From contig JABCZR010000027.1 in assembly GCA_013289585.1 (NCBI GenBank), forward strand, positions 1 to 51,520: DNA of 51,520 nucleotides, given 5' to 3'. The DNA comes from Acidobacteriota bacterium. GTDB taxonomy: Bacteria; Acidobacteriota; Terriglobia; Acidiferrales; UBA7541. The stretch's first letter is position 1. The number at the start of each line of letters is the position of its first letter. The translations under genes and the position numbers were made by a program. This document shows, piece after piece, positions 32,350 through 40,424 of this stretch. The notes below the pieces were generated by a model. That model saw nothing but the letters and a program-made list of their open reading frames with translations. It searched no databases and was not told the DNA's origin.

Positions 32350-32380
32350 GCCCCGGCCATGCCGGGGCGTTTCTGTTTTC
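32350..32380 (+). terminator. Attenuator-like hairpin in the leader
   Basis: GCCCCGGC (32350-32357) pairs perfectly with GCCGGGGC (32361-32368) across a 3-nt loop and is followed by GTTTCTGTTTTCC. It sits about 12 nt after the expected transcription start, so it could end transcription early or stabilise the 5' end. A heptad array (CATTTTC, TATTTTC, GCTTTTC, CATTTTC) at about 32414-32452 lies between it and the gene. Confidence 0.55.
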
Positions 32381-32477
32381 CGGCCATCTTTGTAGCGCCA
32401 GCATCTTCCTCCGGACCATTTTCTATTTTCGCTTTTCCATTTTCGACCGTTTCAAATCCAACTTTAAGGAGACTTCT

Positions 32478-32851
32478 ATGTCCTCACGCAGTAAAAAGGA
32501 CCTCGCGTCCTCGTGTCTGTTCACTTTCTCCGATGGCCGCCGTTGCCGCACCCCGCGCACCGGCACCATCTTCACTTCTGCTTTGACCACGCCCCAAAAG
32601 AAGTCCGCGCCCGCGCCGCCGAAACCATCGGCAAGGACCTGGCCTACTTCTTCTCTGGCGACTACCTCTCCGCCAACGATCTCAGCGCCGCCCTCGCCCG
32701 CCTCATCCCCGCCGTCGTTCGTGGCGATATAAAACCCAAGACAGTCCGCACCGTCGCCTACCTCGCCCAAACCCTCCTCCAGTCCATCCCAATCCAGCGA
32801 ACCAATCCACTTACACCCCGCCATCGAACCCGCCTCAACCATCACCGGTAG
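32478..32851 (+). pseudogene. Small acidobacterial-type hypothetical protein, broken by a -1 frameshift
   Basis: The ATG at 32478 follows AAGGAG. The first frame gives MSSRSKKDLASSCLFTFSDGRRCRTPRTG, after which it turns to low-complexity Pro/Ser/Thr. From about 32564 the -1 frame continues with HHLHFCFDHAPKEVRARAAETIGKDLAYFFSGDYLSANDLSAALARLIPAVVRGDIKPKT. The two halves together look like one conserved protein I recall from acidobacterial genomes, with a Cys/His cluster (C-x9-C ... C-x-x-H) that may bind metal. Whether the shift is a mutation, a programmed event or a sequence error cannot be told here. Confidence 0.6.
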
Positions 32852-32950
32852 GTTACCTCGGAATGCCTCCCAACCCGATCGAGAGGATTCAGCCTCTTCC
32901 GCTCCCCGTTCGTCGGCACTACCATCGAACAAACTACCAATAACAACTCA

Positions 32951-32996
32951 TTTAGAATCAGCACTTGCACGCCATCCCGCATCTGCTGATTCTAAA
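32951..32996. repeat. Perfect 13-bp inverted repeat
   Basis: TTTAGAATCAGCA (32951-32963) and TGCTGATTCTAAA (32984-32996) surround a 20-nt loop, in the 284-nt gap between the broken gene and the next reverse-strand gene. No T-run follows, so an operator or recombination site is as likely as a terminator. Confidence 0.6.
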
Positions 32997-33135
32997 CCAC
33001 TTACAAGAACACTAAGTTATTTAGATACAACACTTACAGAAAAACAGGGGGGTGGGCCAGCTGCCGAGTCCGCACTGACAGCCGTTCAAACGAGGCTCAA
33101 CGATCTGATCACTGCTCTCTGATCTGTTCTCTAAC

Positions 33136-34179
33136 CTAATGTACATTAAAATCCAGGCTCGCAATCGCCCGCGCGATCACATTCTCCTGGATCTGAATCA
33201 GGTCCGTGTCCGCGTAGGTCATTCCCAGTATCGTAAGGATATCTTTGCCGCGCGAGACGACCACCAGCTTTCCCGACCAATCGTGCTCATCCGCGGTCCC
33301 GCGGTATTGATACTCCACTGCCGGCAGTCCGCCGACCACCGTCTTGCGTTGCGAAATTCGCTGGTACTTCGCATAAACATCATGCAGCCGTCGTTCGACT
33401 CCCGCGGCAGCTGCGTCCAGCGGTTCTTTCGTGCTTTCTTCTCCAACCACCATCAGCGTGGATTCGTTCGACGTGCCCATGGCCACGATGGCGTTCGGTA
33501 GCGCGCTGCGTGCCTCTTCGATCATGCTCCAGCTGGGCGCTTTGTACATGCGAAAGCCGTGCGTGAAATTCGTGTAGAGATTGCCCTGGATTTCTTCGCG
33601 ATTCGCCGGTACTTCGGGCTCTTTCGAAGGAGCCGGCGCCGCGCCGCTTGCCGTTGAGCTATTTGCGGGCGCGTTTGCGGATCCTTTGATTGCCGGCGCC
33701 GTTACATTCCCTGCGGGAGTACCGGCCGGCAGCTCGGGCTTGGCCGCCACATTCGTAACCTTCGGCGCAGCTTTATCTGTTTTTTTCGGCGTGCTCGGGC
33801 TCGCGGTCTTTTCGCCGGTGTTTGTCGCTGTTGTCGCCGCGTCCGCCGAAGATGCAACCGTCGGTTCCGCCTGTGGTTGGGAATCGCCTGCGGGCTTTGG
33901 CGTAACCGGAGCAACATCCTTCTTCGCGGCCGGTTGTGGTTCCGGTTTTGACGCTGGCGTCGACGGAATAATCTTCGCAATCTTGTCTTTTTCGACCAGG
34001 ACGAATCCGTAGTCCGTCTTGACCTTGAACATGTTGTCTTCGTAAGCCACGATCACGCCGTACAGCTTCTTGCCATCCTTGAGCTGAATCTCGTCTGCGC
34101 GCGCGGTTAGCGCATGCGCGGAAATCATCAGCAGGAATGCGGCAGCGAAGAAGGCCCCGCGCTTGTGGAAGACAGTCAT
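33136..34179 (-). CDS. Exported periplasmic protein with Sm-like N-terminal and variable linker
   Basis: 347 residues. Signal peptide to about residue 28 (HALTARA-D). Residues 28-75 (EIQLKDGKKLYGVIVAYEDNMFKVKTDYGFVLVEKDKIAKI) form a small beta domain like those that bind or sense surfaces in acidobacterial proteins. An Ala/Pro/Thr/Lys linker (about 80-195) leads to a C-terminal domain of about 140 residues (NFTHGFRMYKAPSWSMIEE...) resembling PsbP/DUF1795-like folds. The function is unknown. The start is set at the signal peptide; the frame is open further upstream without a leader. Confidence 0.75.
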   Translation of the reverse strand: MTVFHKRGAFFAAAFLLMISAHALTARADEIQLKDGKKLYGVIVAYEDNMFKVKTDYGFVLVEKDKIAKIIPSTPASKPEPQPAAKKDVAPVTPKPAGDSQPQAEPTVASSADAATTATNTGEKTASPSTPKKTDKAAPKVTNVAAKPELPAGTPAGNVTAPAIKGSANAPANSSTASGAAPAPSKEPEVPANREEIQGNLYTNFTHGFRMYKAPSWSMIEEARSALPNAIVAMGTSNESTLMVVGEESTKEPLDAAAAGVERRLHDVYAKYQRISQRKTVVGGLPAVEYQYRGTADEHDWSGKLVVVSRGKDILTILGMTYADTDLIQIQENVIARAIASLDFNVH

Positions 34180-34217
34180 GGAGAAATTATCCCGCCGCCA
34201 CCGGTGCGCTGCAACCT

Positions 34218-34538
34218 TCACTCGCCGCGTGGTGTCCGTCGTGCTACCTCCAGCAGCAGCGCCCGGAGCCGCGCCAGATGCCGCTCCAATTCGTCGATCG
34301 CCGCGCTCAGCCGCGCACGCAATGGTTCCGGCAACTGTGCGTGTGTCTGCTGCAGGGCCAGCGCCTCGGCCACCACGCGAATCTGCTTGCGGCTCCGTGG
34401 GTTCAGCCGCTCCCACAGCCTCCGCTTGCCGCTGCGGTTTCGCCCCAGCCACTCTTCGCCGCTCCCCGCCGGCCGCCCCGCCTCCGGCTCCGCTATCGGC
34501 GCAGTATTTTGCTTTCTTGGACGAATCATGAAATTCAT
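34218..34538 (-). CDS. Small hypothetical protein
   Basis: 106 residues with AAGGTG before the ATG. Basic N-terminus (MIRPRKQ), a Gly/Arg-rich middle, then a likely helical pair (VVAEALALQQTHAQLPEPLRARLSAAIDELERHLARLRALLLEVARR) that could form a coiled coil. I do not recognise the family. Its upstream region is a heptanucleotide array next to the dnaE2 stop. Confidence 0.55.
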   Translation of the reverse strand: MNFMIRPRKQNTAPIAEPEAGRPAGSGEEWLGRNRSGKRRLWERLNPRSRKQIRVVAEALALQQTHAQLPEPLRARLSAAIDELERHLARLRALLLEVARRTPRGE

Positions 34539-34550
34539 ATCATCACCTTC

Positions 34551-34597
34551 ACTAGTCACCAGTCACTAGTCACCAGTCACCAATCACCGCTCACTTC
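34551..34597. repeat. Heptanucleotide array of the GTGACTG type
   Basis: On the plus strand: ACTAGTC, ACCAGTC, ACTAGTC, ACCAGTC, ACCAATC, ACCGCTC, six units that read GTGACTG-like on the minus strand. It spans the gap after dnaE2 and overlaps its last codons. A sister array lies inside dnaE2 at 37397-37440, in the opposite direction. Confidence 0.8.
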
Positions 34598-37500
34598 TTC
34601 AACGCTTCCAGCTTCTCCCCCTTGATCTGCCCATCCGGCTCCACGCGCCCCGTCACGCGCATCGTGCGCGTCTCGAACACCAGGCCGCCATAGCGGTCGT
34701 AAGCGTCGGGGAAGAGCACCACTTCATACACGCCGCGCTGATCCTCCAGCGTCACGAACATCATGTTGCGGTAATTTTTTGTTCCCACATGGCGGTAGGT
34801 CACGACCCACCCGCACAGCGTCACACGCTTCCCCCGCAGCCCTGGCAATTCGTTGCTCCAGACTTCGCCGTTGCGCGGCAAAAAATCCAGCGGATGCCCG
34901 CTCACGCAAACTTCCAGAATCTCCCGCTCGCACCGCAGCTTCTGTTCCAGCGTGTACTGTGGGACAGACATTCTTGTCTGTCCGCTTTTTTCCTCCGGCG
35001 GGAATAGAACCGGGATGAATCCCTGTTTTGTCTTCATTGCAACCGATGCCCGTGTTTCTGCACTTTTGTCCGCCTGCAACAGGTTCCACTGCCACAGCAT
35101 TTCCGGCCGCGTCCTCTGGCCTGTTTCATCGCCGGTTTCATCGAATGCTCCGCACTTGATCAGCGCGTGGATTTCATCGCATTCCACCGGCACGCGCCGC
35201 AGAAAATCTTCGAGCGATCGAAACGTTCCGTTTTCTTCCCGCGCCTGCACGATCGCCGTCATCGTTTCGACGCGCAATCCTTTTACCTGCATCAATCCGA
35301 CGCGCAGCGCGCGTTGTCCGCGGCCGTCTTCCGCCGTGTATTCCATCCGCGAATGATTCACCGACGGCAGCCGCACCGCGATGCCCCAGCGCTTGGCCTC
35401 TTCCACATAGGCCGACACGTGATAGAACCCTGCGCCCGCGCTGCACATCGCCGCAAGAAATTCCACCGTGTGGTGCGTTTTCAGATACGCCATGCGGTAC
35501 GAGATATCCGCATACGTTGCCGCATGCGCTTTGCAAAATCCGAAGCCCGCAAACTTTTCCACCATCATCCAGGTTTCTTCGCGCTGGGTGGCGGTCAGTC
35601 CCATCATCCCCGCTGCTAGCAGAAATTTCTCGCGCAAGCGTGTGTGGTCGCTGCGTCCGGAATATTTCACGGAGGACCGCCGCACCAGATCGGCTTCGGC
35701 CAATGTCATGTCTCCGAACGCCTGCGAAATCTGCATCACCTGTTCCTGGAAAATACACACGCCAAGCGAGTCACCTAGAATTTTCTTGAGCGCTGGATGC
35801 GCGTATACAATTTCCTCCTCTCCGCGCAGCCGCTTCACAAATAATTCTTTCGAACCATACTCCGCTGCTCCTGGACGGATCAGCGCCAGCGCCTGCGCAA
35901 TTTCCTCCAGCGTCCGCGCCGCCATCATGCGCAGCAGCCCGCGCATCGCCGGCGACTCGATCTGAAAAACTCCCATCGTTCGTCCCGTGGCGATAACCTC
36001 GCAAGTCTCCGGATCGTTTTCTGGGATCGCATCAAAATCAATCTCTCGCGCTTTCGGTCTCGGTGTCACTCCGTCCGGCGCAACAATGTTTTTTCCCTTT
36101 GCTTCCTTTACCTCCTTTCTCTCCTGAACTTCCTTTTTCTCGATGTTGTCCAGCGCCAGCGCCATCGTCGTGAATCCGCGCTGGCCCAGCAGATCCATCT
36201 TGATCAGCCCGAGCGCCTCGATGGCGTTCATGTCGTATTGCGTCACCACGATCCCTTTCGTCGCGCGTTCCAGCGGCGTCAGCCGCGTCAACGGCCGCGC
36301 GGAAATCACCGTCCCGCAGGGATGAATCCCCAGATGCCGCGGCGCATCATCGAGCCGCAACGCCACTTGCAGAATGGTTTTCCACGGCTCGTCGTCCACG
36401 GGAAGATCCTGGCATTCCGGCAAATCGCGAATCGCCGTCAGAATTTCGCGCACCGGCCGGTGCGGCAACCGCTTCGTGAAGCGATCCACTTCGCCCGGCG
36501 GCACGCCGAAAGCTTTCGCCACTTCGCGCACCGCCAGCCGCGCGTGCATGGTGATAAAACTTCCGATCATCGCGACACGGGGCTCTTGCCGAGCCCCCGC
36601 GACGTGTTCGGCGCCCCAGTGTTCGTAGACGTAATCGAGCAGCTCGTCGCGCCGCGCGCCGCAAATATCGATGTCGATGTCCGGGCAATCGCCGCGCTGC
36701 TCGTTCAAAAATCTTTCGAAGTACAGCCCCCACCGTATCGGGCACACCCGCGAAATTCCCAGGCAGTACGTCACCATCGAACTGGCCGCCGAGCCGCGTG
36801 CCACCGCCGGAATCCCGCGCCGCCGCGCTTCCTCCACGATGTCCCACACCAGCAGAAAATACGGCGCCAGATGCAGTTTTTCGATGACTTCGAGTTCGTG
36901 CGTGAGCCGCGAAAGAACTTCCGGGTGCAGAGGTTTGTAGCGTTTTCGCGCGCCATCAAAACTCAGTTTCCACAAATAGGAAAACGCAGATTCGCCCTCC
37001 GGCACGCTGAATTCCGGAAAAATAGTTTTTCCCAGTTCGAGCTGTAAATTGCAGCGGTCGGCGATCTCCAGCGTCGCGCGCAGCAATTCCGGATGATCGG
37101 GGAAAAGTTTTTGCATTTCCGCCGCTGGCTTGAACCATGCTTCGCCGGTCGTGATTTCCGGCGCCGCGACGGTCGTCAGCAATCCGCCTGTTCGAATGGC
37201 ATTCACCGCGCGATGATGCAGGTGCTCCTCGGGCCGCAGAAAGTGCACGTTGTTTGTCGCCACTAACGGCACGCTAAGTTCGCGCCCGATCTGTTCGGCT
37301 TCGCGCAGCGTTCGCCGATCTCCCGGTGACAAAAGCTGCACTTCGATGTACAAGCGGTCGCCGAAAATCTCTTTGAGGCGTGAAAAGGGATTGGTGGCTC
37401 GTGACTGGTGACTGGTGATTGGTGACTCGTGACTCGCGCCAGCCGATCTCTGCTCGTGTGCATCGGCCCCTTGTCGAGCAGGGGCACGATGTATCGTGCC

Positions 37501-38058
37501 CCTACGGTTGTTCGTATCAAGCAATCTTACCGGTATCGGGCACAGCGCGATCACGCCGCGGCCGTGTTCCGCTAATTCCTGCAACGTCACAGGCCGGCCA
37601 CCTTCTTTTCCGGCCGCCGCAGCCGCATCCCGCGTCAGGTTCGTCGTGCCCAAATGGCGCAGCGTCACGAGCTGGCACAAATTGCTGTAGCCGTCCATGT
37701 CCGCCGCCAGCAAGGTTATTTGGAAGCTTTGCGAATTTCGAATTTCGCTTTTCGAATTTCGAAATGCGTCGTTCGAAACAGCAAATTCGACATCCAGTAC
37801 TACGCCGACGATCGGCTTGATGCCCGCTTTTTGCGCCGCCTTATAAAACGGCACCGCCGCATACAAACCATTCGAATCCGTCAGCGCCACCGCCGGCATC
37901 TTCTGCTCCACCGCAGCGGCGATGATCTCTTCGGGCGAACCCACGCCCCGCAAGAACGAATAGTGACTGTGACAATGCAAATGTACGAACACGGAAGCCC
38001 CGGCCCGGAAAGGGAAGAAGGCATGCCCGCTTTTCAGCAGGCATGCTCGTTCATTCAA
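34591..38058 (-). CDS. dnaE2: Error-prone DNA polymerase III alpha (DnaE2/ImuC-type)
   Basis: 1155 residues. A PHP domain (HLHCHSHYSFLRGVGSPEEII) is followed by the DnaE polymerase core (ARGSAASSMVTYCLGIS, DIDIDICGARRDELLDYVYEHWG), helix-hairpin-helix and a C-terminal OB fold (VTLCGWVVTYRHVGTKNYRNMMFVTLEDQRG). Such polymerases serve damage-induced translesion synthesis with a Y-family partner, which is the next gene upstream. In-frame insertions coded by intergenic-type repeats are seen at about residues 95-110 (FRNSKSEIRNSQ), 183-225 and 1020-1035. All frames stay open, so the protein seems to tolerate them. No ImuA is adjacent. Confidence 0.93.
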   Translation of the reverse strand: MNERACLLKSGHAFFPFRAGASVFVHLHCHSHYSFLRGVGSPEEIIAAAVEQKMPAVALTDSNGLYAAVPFYKAAQKAGIKPIVGVVLDVEFAVSNDAFRNSKSEIRNSQSFQITLLAADMDGYSNLCQLVTLRHLGTTNLTRDAAAAAGKEGGRPVTLQELAEHGRGVIALCPIPVRLLDTNNRRGTIHRAPARQGADAHEQRSAGASHESPITSHQSRATNPFSRLKEIFGDRLYIEVQLLSPGDRRTLREAEQIGRELSVPLVATNNVHFLRPEEHLHHRAVNAIRTGGLLTTVAAPEITTGEAWFKPAAEMQKLFPDHPELLRATLEIADRCNLQLELGKTIFPEFSVPEGESAFSYLWKLSFDGARKRYKPLHPEVLSRLTHELEVIEKLHLAPYFLLVWDIVEEARRRGIPAVARGSAASSMVTYCLGISRVCPIRWGLYFERFLNEQRGDCPDIDIDICGARRDELLDYVYEHWGAEHVAGARQEPRVAMIGSFITMHARLAVREVAKAFGVPPGEVDRFTKRLPHRPVREILTAIRDLPECQDLPVDDEPWKTILQVALRLDDAPRHLGIHPCGTVISARPLTRLTPLERATKGIVVTQYDMNAIEALGLIKMDLLGQRGFTTMALALDNIEKKEVQERKEVKEAKGKNIVAPDGVTPRPKAREIDFDAIPENDPETCEVIATGRTMGVFQIESPAMRGLLRMMAARTLEEIAQALALIRPGAAEYGSKELFVKRLRGEEEIVYAHPALKKILGDSLGVCIFQEQVMQISQAFGDMTLAEADLVRRSSVKYSGRSDHTRLREKFLLAAGMMGLTATQREETWMMVEKFAGFGFCKAHAATYADISYRMAYLKTHHTVEFLAAMCSAGAGFYHVSAYVEEAKRWGIAVRLPSVNHSRMEYTAEDGRGQRALRVGLMQVKGLRVETMTAIVQAREENGTFRSLEDFLRRVPVECDEIHALIKCGAFDETGDETGQRTRPEMLWQWNLLQADKSAETRASVAMKTKQGFIPVLFPPEEKSGQTRMSVPQYTLEQKLRCEREILEVCVSGHPLDFLPRNGEVWSNELPGLRGKRVTLCGWVVTYRHVGTKNYRNMMFVTLEDQRGVYEVVLFPDAYDRYGGLVFETRTMRVTGRVEPDGQIKGEKLEALKK
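34962..34983. repeat. Palindromic repeat inside dnaE2 (ACAGACA type)
   Basis: GGACAGACA (34962-34970) and TGTCTGTCC (34975-34983) flank a 4-nt loop. It encodes the SGQTRMSVPQ stretch near residue 1025, which does not look like DnaE core sequence. Confidence 0.8.
37397..37440. repeat. Heptanucleotide array inside dnaE2
   Basis: Units GTGGCTC, GTGACTG, GTGACTG, GTGATTG, GTGACTC, GTGACTC on the plus strand. Read in the dnaE2 frame it encodes SHESPITSHQSRAT, a stretch without fold. Confidence 0.8.
37480..37503. repeat. Palindromic repeat inside dnaE2 (AGGGGCACGAT type)
   Basis: AGGGGCACGAT (37480-37490) and ATCGTGCCCCT (37493-37503) form perfect 11-bp arms around two bases. In the gene it encodes RGTIHRAPAR. 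It resembles the terminator palindrome at 17097. Confidence 0.85.
37732..37767. repeat. Heptanucleotide array inside dnaE2 (GAATTTC type)
   Basis: GAATTTC, GAATTTC, GCTTTTC, GAATTTC, GAAATGC in succession. It encodes FRNSKSEIRNSQSF in the PHP-domain region. Confidence 0.7.
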
Positions 38059-38100
38059 AGATTCAACTGAGGTAGGGAAGGGAGGAAAAGCTTCAGCAAA

Positions 38101-39579
38101 CTACCGCGACAAACAGGGCGTTGAGAGGACCAGGCCGTTGGGCTTGGTGGCGTAATGTTCGCGGAGTTCGAGGCCGTTGCCGTAGAAGACGGCGTTCCAG
38201 CCGTAGCGGCCGCGGACGGAATCGAGGCCGCGATTCAGATACCAGCGGCGATTGGCGTTGGTGTCGAAGAGTTCGTTTTGTCGGCGGTCGGTTTCGAGGT
38301 TGGTTACGCTGACGCCGACGAGGCGGACGGCCACGCGGCGCGTGAACAATTTGTCGAAGAGATCTTTTGCGGCGGCGAGCAAGGCGCGCTCGTCGTTCGT
38401 TGGTTTGCTGATGCGCACCGCTTGATGCGCGGAAAAGTGATCCACATAGCGGATGCGCAGGCCGATGGTGCGCGCTTGCTTGCCGTACTCGCGGAGGGTC
38501 GAGCCGATGCGCTCGCTCAAATATTCGATGAGGCCGCCGAGAAACTCCGTATCAATCGTCCCGCCTTCAATGGTGGTCTCGCGCGAAACCGATTTCGGCG
38601 TCGAAGGCAGCAGCACTTCGCGTCCGTCCAGCCCGCGCGCGCGCTCCCAGACCTGCTGGCCAATGACCTCGCCGAAAGCTGCCTGCAGCGCCAGTTTCGG
38701 CACTTCGCGCAATTGGCCGATGGTGGTGACGCCGCGCTCGGCCAGCATTCCGGCGTGCACGTGGCCGATGCCGCATAATTTCTCCACCGGCAGCGGCGTC
38801 AGGAAGGCTTCCTCCTCGCCGGGAGCGACGATGCGAAACCCGCGTGGGCGTTCCAGCCGCGACGCGATGGATGCCACTACTTTCGTACGCGCCGCGCCAA
38901 CCGAAACGCTCAAGCCCGTGCGCTTCAAGATCTCCATCTGCAGCCGGCGCAGCGTTCCCGGAAAATCCGGATACAGCCGCTCCGTCCCGGCAAAGTCCAG
39001 GTAAAAATCATCCAGCGCCGCGGTTTCCACCGCCGGCGTATACGTTTCCAGAATGCGCCGCACGCGCTCGGCATAATCCGCGTAGTGCTCGTACTGCCCC
39101 GGCACAACGATGGCTTTCGGGCAAATGCGCAGCGCTTCGCGAAAGCCCATCGCCGTTCGAACGCCGAGGAATTTTGCTTCGTAGCTCGCCGAAGCCACAC
39201 AGCCGCGCCCCACCAGCACGGGCTTCCCGCGCAGCCTGGGATTCAGCACCTGCTCGACGGACGCGAAAAACGCGTCCACATCCACGTGCACGATGTTGGA
39301 AGTTTTGGGGGTCGAATTTTTGCATAACCCCAGCCACGCCCAGCCCGACCACGGATTTCGCTCCGCCGCCGTTTCCTTTTGCGGCGTTTCCGAAGAACCC
39401 GCAGGGCTATTAAAGCCCTGCGCTACAGTTTCCTGCTCCGTGTCCGCCTCATGCGGCGCACGATGGGATTCGCAGGAAGCTCCGGAGTTTTCCTGCGCGG
39501 CGATTTGCCGTGCAGCTTCGCTTGCTTGCAGGACCTCAACCGCTGGGTTGGGGAATACGCTTTCGACACAGACGTCCAT
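38101..39579 (-). CDS. Y-family DNA polymerase (DinB/Pol IV-like)
   Basis: 492 residues from an ATG preceded by CAGGAG. A 95-residue N-terminal extension without fold precedes the catalytic start NIVHVDVDAFFASVEQVLNPRLRGKPVLVG. Palm, thumb (GIGHVHAGMLAERGVTTIGQL) and little-finger regions follow. The second metal-binding motif reads ALDDFYLDFAGTERLY: the usual SIDEAYLD Asp-Glu is Asp-Asp. The tail lacks an obvious beta-clamp motif. It lies 42 nt upstream of dnaE2 on the same strand, so the two polymerases are probably co-expressed for translesion synthesis. No LexA box was recognised upstream. Confidence 0.9.
   Translation of the reverse strand: MDVCVESVFPNPAVEVLQASEAARQIAAQENSGASCESHRAPHEADTEQETVAQGFNSPAGSSETPQKETAAERNPWSGWAWLGLCKNSTPKTSNIVHVDVDAFFASVEQVLNPRLRGKPVLVGRGCVASASYEAKFLGVRTAMGFREALRICPKAIVVPGQYEHYADYAERVRRILETYTPAVETAALDDFYLDFAGTERLYPDFPGTLRRLQMEILKRTGLSVSVGAARTKVVASIASRLERPRGFRIVAPGEEEAFLTPLPVEKLCGIGHVHAGMLAERGVTTIGQLREVPKLALQAAFGEVIGQQVWERARGLDGREVLLPSTPKSVSRETTIEGGTIDTEFLGGLIEYLSERIGSTLREYGKQARTIGLRIRYVDHFSAHQAVRISKPTNDERALLAAAKDLFDKLFTRRVAVRLVGVSVTNLETDRRQNELFDTNANRRWYLNRGLDSVRGRYGWNAVFYGNGLELREHYATKPNGLVLSTPCLSR
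39401..39421. repeat. Palindromic repeat inside the Y-family polymerase gene
   Basis: GCAGGGCT (39401-39408) and AGCCCTGC (39414-39421) flank ATTAA. It encodes part of QGFNSPAGSS in the N-terminal extension. Confidence 0.8.
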
Positions 39580-39902
39580 GGCGGCTCCTGTTAACTGTGA
39601 CCGCACCAGCGGTCAACGCAGGGAAGCGGGATGCATATACTGTTTCCGAGTGAGAGCCGATGGTTTCGCTCGGCTCGGGATCGAGGGATCGTCTTGCAGC
39701 CGACCCCTCACCCCGCTTACGGCTCGGAACTTTCAACGGGCGGCGGCCGACTCGTGAGAGCCAGATCGGCAATGGAGGCGGCGCGCCACCCGTTTCCCGT
39801 TTCCTCTACCGCCCCGGACTATAGGCGAACAAAAAGCGAAAGTCAAGGATATGTTTGACGGGTAACGGGCCAAGCTTCTAGATCTGTTAGTGATGTGATT
39901 AA
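39580..39902. other. Gene-poor stretch upstream of the polymerase pair
   Basis: No coding frame with a ribosome site, tRNA or clear LexA-type operator is visible. The segment must contain the promoter for the minus-strand polymerases, but no box stands out. Confidence 0.4.
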
Positions 39903-40315
39903 ATGCCGCACATGGGCGCCCGCGAAACCTCCCTCAACAATGCTACCTTCATCCACAAGTATGGCTTCGGGCTTGGGTTTTGTGGAATGGCAGTGTTCCT
40001 ATTCAACAGAGAGCATCCGTATGGTACGGGTTTCGTATGTCTGGGGTTCTTCATATTAGGGGCTTTTTTTCTGAGCGTGGGGCGAGTTCAGCCAGAAAAA
40101 AATGCATTGAAATATCGAAGATGGTTTCGCTGGCACGCAGTTTCGTATTCCGAATCCTGGAATGCGGTGAGTCTTGGGTGTACGGCTATATCAGCCTCCG
40201 CCATTATGTATTCCCTTGGGGAAGCATTTACTTCGTGAGAGCGAATGCTTCTGATTCACTATTCGGATTGGACAAAGAGGTCATTTCCTCCATACGCTCA
40301 AAAGCTCATATCTGA
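39903..40315 (+). pseudogene. Two-helix membrane protein with PH-like tail, broken by a -1 frameshift
   Basis: The first frame gives two transmembrane helices (YGFGLGFCGMAVFLF and GTGFVCLGFFILGAFFLSVG) and WFRWHAVSYSE. At about 40154 the sense moves to the -1 frame: ILECGESWVYGYISLRHYVFPWGSIYFVRANASDSLFG, ending at 40315. The joined product of about 137 residues has the layout of small membrane-anchored bacterial PH-domain-like proteins. One missing base explains it. Confidence 0.6.
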
Positions 40316-40405
40316 ATTGTTTGTTTGCAAAGGTCCTGCGCCCGAGTTTTTCCGCGATTTCTTTCTCTCCGATCTCGCGCGAATCAGAGTATAGTATTGC
40401 CTGCA

Positions 40406-40419
40406 ATATGATATCATAT
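40406..40419. promoter_or_regulatory. Palindromic operator of the PIN/RHH module
   Basis: ATATGATATCATAT is a perfect 14-nt palindrome 5 nt before the toxin ATG at 40425, placed over the expected -10/start region. Autorepression by the RHH antitoxin is the likely use. Confidence 0.6.
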
Positions 40420-40424
40420 AAGAT

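Noticed and set aside
34551-37440. CRISPR-like repeats near dnaE2
   Set aside because: Units are 7 nt with no spacers; they are tandem heptads, not repeat-spacer arrays.
39580-39902. LexA/SOS box upstream of the polymerase pair
   Set aside because: Scanned for CGAAC-n4-GTTCG and CTG-n10-CAG type sites; only half-sites such as CGAAC near 39828 appear.
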